Positions 7,677 to 10,357 of a DNA stretch of 10,357 nt are shown piece after piece. Numbering within the stretch: position 1 is the first letter of the stretch; the number at the start of each line of letters is the position of its first letter. The position numbers were made by a program, and so were the translations under genes. Below the pieces are notes generated by a model. That model did no database searches. It saw nothing but the letters and a program-made list of their open reading frames with translations, and was not told the DNA's origin. Source of the DNA: Thermomonas sp. (lineage in GTDB: Bacteria; Pseudomonadota; Gammaproteobacteria; Xanthomonadales; Xanthomonadaceae). The stretch is taken from positions 1 to 10,357 of the forward strand of contig JANJSW010000072.1 in NCBI GenBank assembly GCA_024711415.1. The letters are read 5' to 3'.

Positions 7677-7889
7677 TCAGAGCGGGCGGACCTGCTCGGC
7701 CTGCATGCCCTTCTGGCCCTTCACGGCCACGTAGGAGACCTTCTGGCCTTCCTGCAGGGACTTGAAGCCCGAGGATTCAATCGAACGGAAATGGACGAAC
7801 AGGTCGTCGCCGCCGCCGTCCTGGGTGATGAAGCCAAAGCCCTTGGCGTCGTTGAACCACTTCACGGTACCGGTTTCGGTCTGGGACAT
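7677..7889 (-). CDS. Cold-shock protein, CspA family
   Basis: This 70-residue single cold-shock domain (OB fold) binds single-stranded RNA or DNA and acts as an RNA chaperone in the cytoplasm. RNP1 is KGFGFI and RNP2 is LFVHF, and the start [16 protein letters not shown] is nearly invariant in the family. The GGGDD insert between the two motifs is common in xanthomonad-type members. I chose the ATG at 7889 because AAGGAG lies seven bases upstream and the domain starts there. The in-frame start at 8021 would add 44 residues with no family support. The gene is monocistronic with its own terminator. Its leader can fold so that the ribosome binding site is paired (see the separate entry), which suggests post-transcriptional control. 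Whether it is cold-induced or constitutive cannot be told from sequence. Confidence 0.96.
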   Translation of the reverse strand: MSQTETGTVKWFNDAKGFGFITQDGGGDDLFVHFRSIESSGFKSLQEGQKVSYVAVKGQKGMQAEQVRPL

Positions 7890-7896
7890 GTCAATG

Positions 7897-7951
7897 CTCC
7901 TTGTAACGGATGGAATGCCGCGGATGCGGCGGAAACGCTGGCTGCAAGGAG
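7897..7951 (-). promoter_or_regulatory. Cold-shock mRNA leader with possible SD-masking helix
   Basis: In the minus-strand transcript CUCCUUG (7951-7945) is perfectly complementary to CAAGGAG (7903-7897), which contains the Shine-Dalgarno sequence. Inside the 41-base loop is a second perfect hairpin, GCCGC-AUCC-GCGGC (7930-7917). A further small hairpin, UGCAG-UCUC-CUGCA, lies upstream at 7987-7974. The 231-base gap between this gene and the EF-hand gene holds these elements and a weak terminator. I found no convincing -35/-10 pair in it. Confidence 0.5.
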
Positions 7952-8060
7952 AATTGAGAAACGGGTGTAACGATGCAGGAGACTGCAACATCAGGCCACG
8001 ATTCAAGGTGACCCTTGTCATTCAGCCCCGCCACGGTAGGCGCATTCGATCCGGAAAGCA

Positions 8061-8081
8061 AACCGGCGCGAAGCCGCGGTT
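8061..8081 (-). terminator. Weak candidate terminator after the EF-hand gene
   Basis: On the minus strand AACCG...CGGTT forms a GC-rich hairpin with small bulges and a TTC loop, 40 bases after the EF-hand stop. Only three T follow (ending TTTGC), so its efficiency is doubtful. Confidence 0.35.
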
Positions 8082-8120
8082 CAGGCTGGCCACCCTTTGA
8101 CTGGGGCAGCGGCCACCGGC

Positions 8121-8507
8121 TCAGCGCGGCGGCGCGGCCAGCTCGCGGGCATCCAGGAACCCGTCGCGATTGGCGTCCTGCCGATGGAAGCGGGCGGCCA
8201 GCTGGGCGCGGTGGGCCTCGCGCGTGATCGTCTCGCCGCGGCCGCCGGGCTGTTCGGCGGCGGACAGCACGCCGTCGCCGTCGCGGTCCATCTGCGCGAA
8301 CGCATAGCCCATCCAGTCCTGGTATTCCGGCAGGGCGACGCGGCCGTCGCCATCCCGGTCCATCCGCGCCAGGTAGTCACCTGCCCGCTGCACCTGCGCC
8401 GGCAGCGCCATCGGCGCCGCCAGCAGCAGCACGGCGACGGCGCCAGCGGGATTCAACCGCCGCCGCGCGCCTGCCGGCGGCGCGATGTCAGGCCTGCACC
8501 AGCGCAT
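8121..8507 (-). CDS. Small exported EF-hand calcium-binding protein
   Basis: This protein of up to 128 residues has three EF-hand loops: DRDGDGRVALPE (50-61), DRDGDGVLSAAE (74-85) and DANRDGFLDARE (111-122). All three carry the canonical Asp/Asn ligands at positions 1, 3 and 5 and Glu at 12. Before them RRR and a hydrophobic run (AVAVLLLAAPMALPA) form a signal peptide probably cut near residue 37, so the mature protein would be periplasmic or secreted. The start is uncertain. The ATG at 8507 overlaps the end of the desaturase gene by 20 bases and has no clear ribosome binding site; a TTG codon at residue 18 (base 8456) would give a shorter, more standard signal peptide. Overlap with the desaturase suggests one operon with coupled translation. 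Calcium sensing or buffering at the envelope is inferred; the partner is unknown. Confidence 0.82.
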   Translation of the reverse strand: MRWCRPDIAPPAGARRRLNPAGAVAVLLLAAPMALPAQVQRAGDYLARMDRDGDGRVALPEYQDWMGYAFAQMDRDGDGVLSAAEQPGGRGETITREAHRAQLAARFHRQDANRDGFLDARELAAPPR

Positions 8508-9690
8508 AGCCGCGCAGGCGCACCGCGTAGTCCTGCAGCGCACGCACGCCACTGGCCTCGGCCTCGGCGCACCAGGCCTGCAGCTGGCGCAGGCGCTCGG
8601 CGGCATCGTGGCCGCGGCTTTCCAGCACGTCGGCCAGGCGCTTGCGATGTTCGATCAGCGCCTGGATGCGCGGGCGCGCATCGATCCACGCCTGCAGCTG
8701 CGCACGCGCCTCGGGATTCAGCCAGCGGCCGTCGTCCACCATGCCCTTGCGCAACTGGCGCGGCAGCAGCGCGCGCAGCCTCGCGCCCGCGGCGGCGGCC
8801 TCTTCCTTCAGCGCCGGCTTCAGCACGTTGCGCTGGTAGTCGGTCATCGCCTGGAAGCGGTGCGCCAGCAGCGCCTTCAGCGTTTCCGCGTCGGGCATGG
8901 CGATGTTCGGGCGCAGGTTCAGCGACGGCGCGACGCGCAGCACCTTGGCCAGGCGCAGCTTTTCCAGCAGCTTGATCGCGGCCCAGCCGATGTCGAACTC
9001 GAAGCGGCGCAGCGCGAACTTGGCCGAGGACGGGAACGCGTGGTGGTTGTTGTGCAATTCCTCGCCACCGATCCACACCGCCCACGGAGTGAGGTTGGTG
9101 GCGGTATCGGTGGTCTCGAAGTTGCGGTAGCCCCACCAGTGGCCCAGCCCGTTGATCACGCCGGCAGCCCAGAACGGAATCCACGCCATCTGGATCGCCC
9201 AGACGGCCACGCCCTTGGCGCCGAACAGCACGAAGCTCACGGCCAGCAGCAGGATCACGCCGGCGTTGGAGAAGCGGGTGTAGAGGCTCCGTTCGATCCA
9301 GTCATCCGGGCAGCCCTTGCCGTACTGCTCGATGTCGGCGCGCGCCAGCCGCGCTTCGCGGTACATGTCCGCGCCCTTCCACAGCACGTTGCCGATGCCC
9401 TTGTGCATGGGGCTGTGCGGGTCTTCGGCGGTCTCGCACTTGGCGTGGTGCTTGCGGTGGATCGCCGCCCACTCCCTGGTGATCATCGAGGTGGTCAGCC
9501 AGGACCAGAAGCGGAAGAAGTGCGCGATCAGCGGGTGGAAATCCACGCCGCGATGGGCCTGGCTGCGGTGCAGGTACAGGGTGACGGTGAAGATCGTGAT
9601 CTGGGTCACGACCAGCAGGTACAGCAGCATCTGCCACCAGCCGAACTGGAGCAGGCCGCCAGCGAGGAAATCGAGCAGGGACGCGGGCAT
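8488..9690 (-). CDS. Membrane fatty-acid desaturase (delta-9, DesA-type)
   Basis: This 400-residue membrane di-iron desaturase has all three histidine boxes: HRSQAH (41-46), HRKHH (78-82) and HNNHH (213-217), plus the extra His184 in GLGHWWGYRN. Hydrophobic spans lie at about 15-40, 55-70, 143-158 and 160-182. From about residue 260 a charged, helix-rich C-terminal tail of some 140 residues ends near AEASGVRALQDYAVRLRGY, as I recall for Pseudomonas DesA-type enzymes. The family puts a cis double bond into acyl chains (acyl-CoA or phospholipid) using O2 and an electron donor, which adjusts membrane fluidity. I chose the ATG at 9690 because the conserved family N terminus starts there, although the sequence before it (TTCCTCCCC...) has no Shine-Dalgarno sequence. 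An ATG at 9750 in the inverted repeat would add 20 unconserved residues. It leads a probable operon with the EF-hand gene and is divergent from mutM. Confidence 0.95.
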   Translation of the reverse strand: MPASLLDFLAGGLLQFGWWQMLLYLLVVTQITIFTVTLYLHRSQAHRGVDFHPLIAHFFRFWSWLTTSMITREWAAIHRKHHAKCETAEDPHSPMHKGIGNVLWKGADMYREARLARADIEQYGKGCPDDWIERSLYTRFSNAGVILLLAVSFVLFGAKGVAVWAIQMAWIPFWAAGVINGLGHWWGYRNFETTDTATNLTPWAVWIGGEELHNNHHAFPSSAKFALRRFEFDIGWAAIKLLEKLRLAKVLRVAPSLNLRPNIAMPDAETLKALLAHRFQAMTDYQRNVLKPALKEEAAAAGARLRALLPRQLRKGMVDDGRWLNPEARAQLQAWIDARPRIQALIEHRKRLADVLESRGHDAAERLRQLQAWCAEAEASGVRALQDYAVRLRGYALVQA

Positions 9691-9733
9691 CGGGTGACTC
9701 TGGGGAGGAAGTTGGCGCCGGTTGACGGCCGAT

Positions 9734-9781
9734 CCATGATGCCACGGCATGGCTGTACGCCGCCCCGCCGCGGCATCATGG
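9734..9781. repeat. Inverted repeat in the desaturase-mutM intergenic region
   Basis: CCATGATGCC (9734-9743) is perfectly inverted as GGCATCATGG (9772-9781). After one mismatch the arms continue with CGGC (9745-9748) and GCCG (9767-9770), so 14 of 15 positions pair around an 18-base loop. It lies between two divergent genes and ends four bases before the mutM start. It could be an operator, a pair of facing -10 elements (CATCAT on both strands), or a hairpin. Confidence 0.7.
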
Positions 9782-9785
9782 GCGC

Positions 9786-10357
9786 ATGCCCGAACTGCCC
9801 GAAGTCGAGACCACCCGCCGCGGCCTGCTGCCTCACGTCGAGGGCCAGCGCGTCGCCCACGTCCGGCTGCGCCGCCCCGACCTGCGCTGGCCGATTCCGC
9901 GCGAGGTGGAGGAACTGCTGCCGGAGCAGCGCATCGACACCATCCGCAGGCGCGCCAAGTACCTGCTGCTGGACACCGCCGCCGGCAGCGCGCTGCTGCA
10001 CCTGGGCATGTCCGGAAGCCTGCGCGTGCTGCCCGCCGACACCCCGCTGCGCGCCCACGACCACGTCGACATCGCGCTGGACTCCGGCCAGGTGCTGCGC
10101 TTCAACGACCCGCGCCGCTTCGGCTGCCTGCTATGGCAACCCACCGGCGAAACCCATGACCTGTTGCGCAGCCTCGGCCCCGAGCCGCTGTCGGACGCCT
10201 TCGACGGCGACTACCTGTTCGCCCGCAGCCGCAAGCGCGCGGCACCGGTGAAGACCTTCCTGATGGACCAGAAGGTGGTGGTCGGCGTGGGCAACATCTA
10301 CGCGGCGGAGGCACTATTCGCGGCGGGCATCTCACCGCTGCGCGAGGCGGGGAAGGT
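9786..10357 (+). CDS. mutM: Formamidopyrimidine-DNA glycosylase (Fpg/MutM), N-terminal part
   Basis: The first 190 codons of a gene that leaves the window on the right; the family is about 270 residues. MutM removes 8-oxoguanine and other oxidised purines from DNA and then cuts the abasic site (beta/delta lyase). The N terminus [14 protein letters not shown] carries the catalytic Pro2 and Glu3. Lys58, the LHLGMSGSL segment with Met75, and FNDPRRFG (106-113) match the conserved catalytic and base-flipping wedge residues. The helix-two-turn-helix region begins with [18 protein letters not shown] (161-178), including Asn170. The C-terminal zinc finger is outside the window, so intactness cannot be judged. 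No Shine-Dalgarno sequence precedes the ATG; a CATCAT -10-like box ends six bases before it, so the mRNA may be leaderless. Confidence 0.97.
   Translation, partial: MPELPEVETTRRGLLPHVEGQRVAHVRLRRPDLRWPIPREVEELLPEQRIDTIRRRAKYLLLDTAAGSALLHLGMSGSLRVLPADTPLRAHDHVDIALDSGQVLRFNDPRRFGCLLWQPTGETHDLLRSLGPEPLSDAFDGDYLFARSRKRAAPVKTFLMDQKVVVGVGNIYAAEALFAAGISPLREAGK

Noticed and set aside
7890..8021. A 44-residue N-terminal extension of the cold-shock protein.
   Set aside because: Family members start at the [12 protein letters not shown] position, which has AAGGAG seven bases upstream; the extension is the structured leader.
8485..10251. A 588-codon plus-strand open frame opposite the desaturase and running into mutM in another frame.
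   Set aside because: It is antisense to a gene with all three histidine boxes and then overlaps mutM out of frame; no domain or ribosome binding site.
1..10357. A search by eye for CRISPR arrays, tRNA/rRNA genes, insertion sequences, attachment sites and toxin-antitoxin pairs.
   Set aside because: No regularly spaced repeats, no cloverleaf-like sequence, no transposase or integrase motif, and no compositional break apart from the AT-rich Fur region.

Overview
The window is GC-rich (roughly 70% by eye) chromosomal DNA. Its gene families point to a gammaproteobacterium of the Xanthomonadaceae/Lysobacteraceae type (Lysobacter, Luteimonas, Pseudoxanthomonas or similar). The family calls come from reading motifs, not from a database search. 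Most of the window is ordinary core-type DNA. I see no insertion sequence, phage gene, tRNA, rRNA or CRISPR array.

Layout. Positions 1-2740 hold a minus-strand iron-uptake operon: a promoter overlapped by a Fur-box-like palindrome, a TonB-dependent receptor, and a PepSY-type inner-membrane protein that overlaps the receptor gene by four bases and runs off the left edge. Positions 2826-5321 hold a second minus-strand operon: a cNMP-binding/CBS/DUF294 nucleotidyltransferase-like protein with a strong ribosome binding site, followed one base later by a DEDDh (DnaQ-like) exonuclease. Divergent from it is a plus-strand M13 (neprilysin-like) zinc metallopeptidase lipoprotein (5415-7535). It converges on a minus-strand cold-shock protein (7677-7889), with two hairpin terminators between them. 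Next come a minus-strand pair, a membrane fatty-acid desaturase and a small exported EF-hand protein (8121-9690). Divergent from the desaturase, across an intergenic inverted repeat, is the 5' part of mutM (formamidopyrimidine-DNA glycosylase), which runs off the right edge.

How the genes work together. The receptor imports ferric siderophore across the outer membrane under iron limitation, and the PepSY protein probably handles or reduces it at the inner membrane. The DUF294 protein and the exonuclease are translationally coupled and probably act in one unknown nucleotide-linked process. The cold-shock protein and the desaturase both belong to families that respond to temperature or membrane state, but they are separate transcription units.

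No clearly new system stands out. The points most worth checking are: a helix in the cold-shock mRNA leader that would mask its own ribosome binding site; the DUF294-exonuclease pair, a signalling-like nucleotidyltransferase coupled to a nuclease; and the long inverted repeat just upstream of a possibly leaderless mutM.
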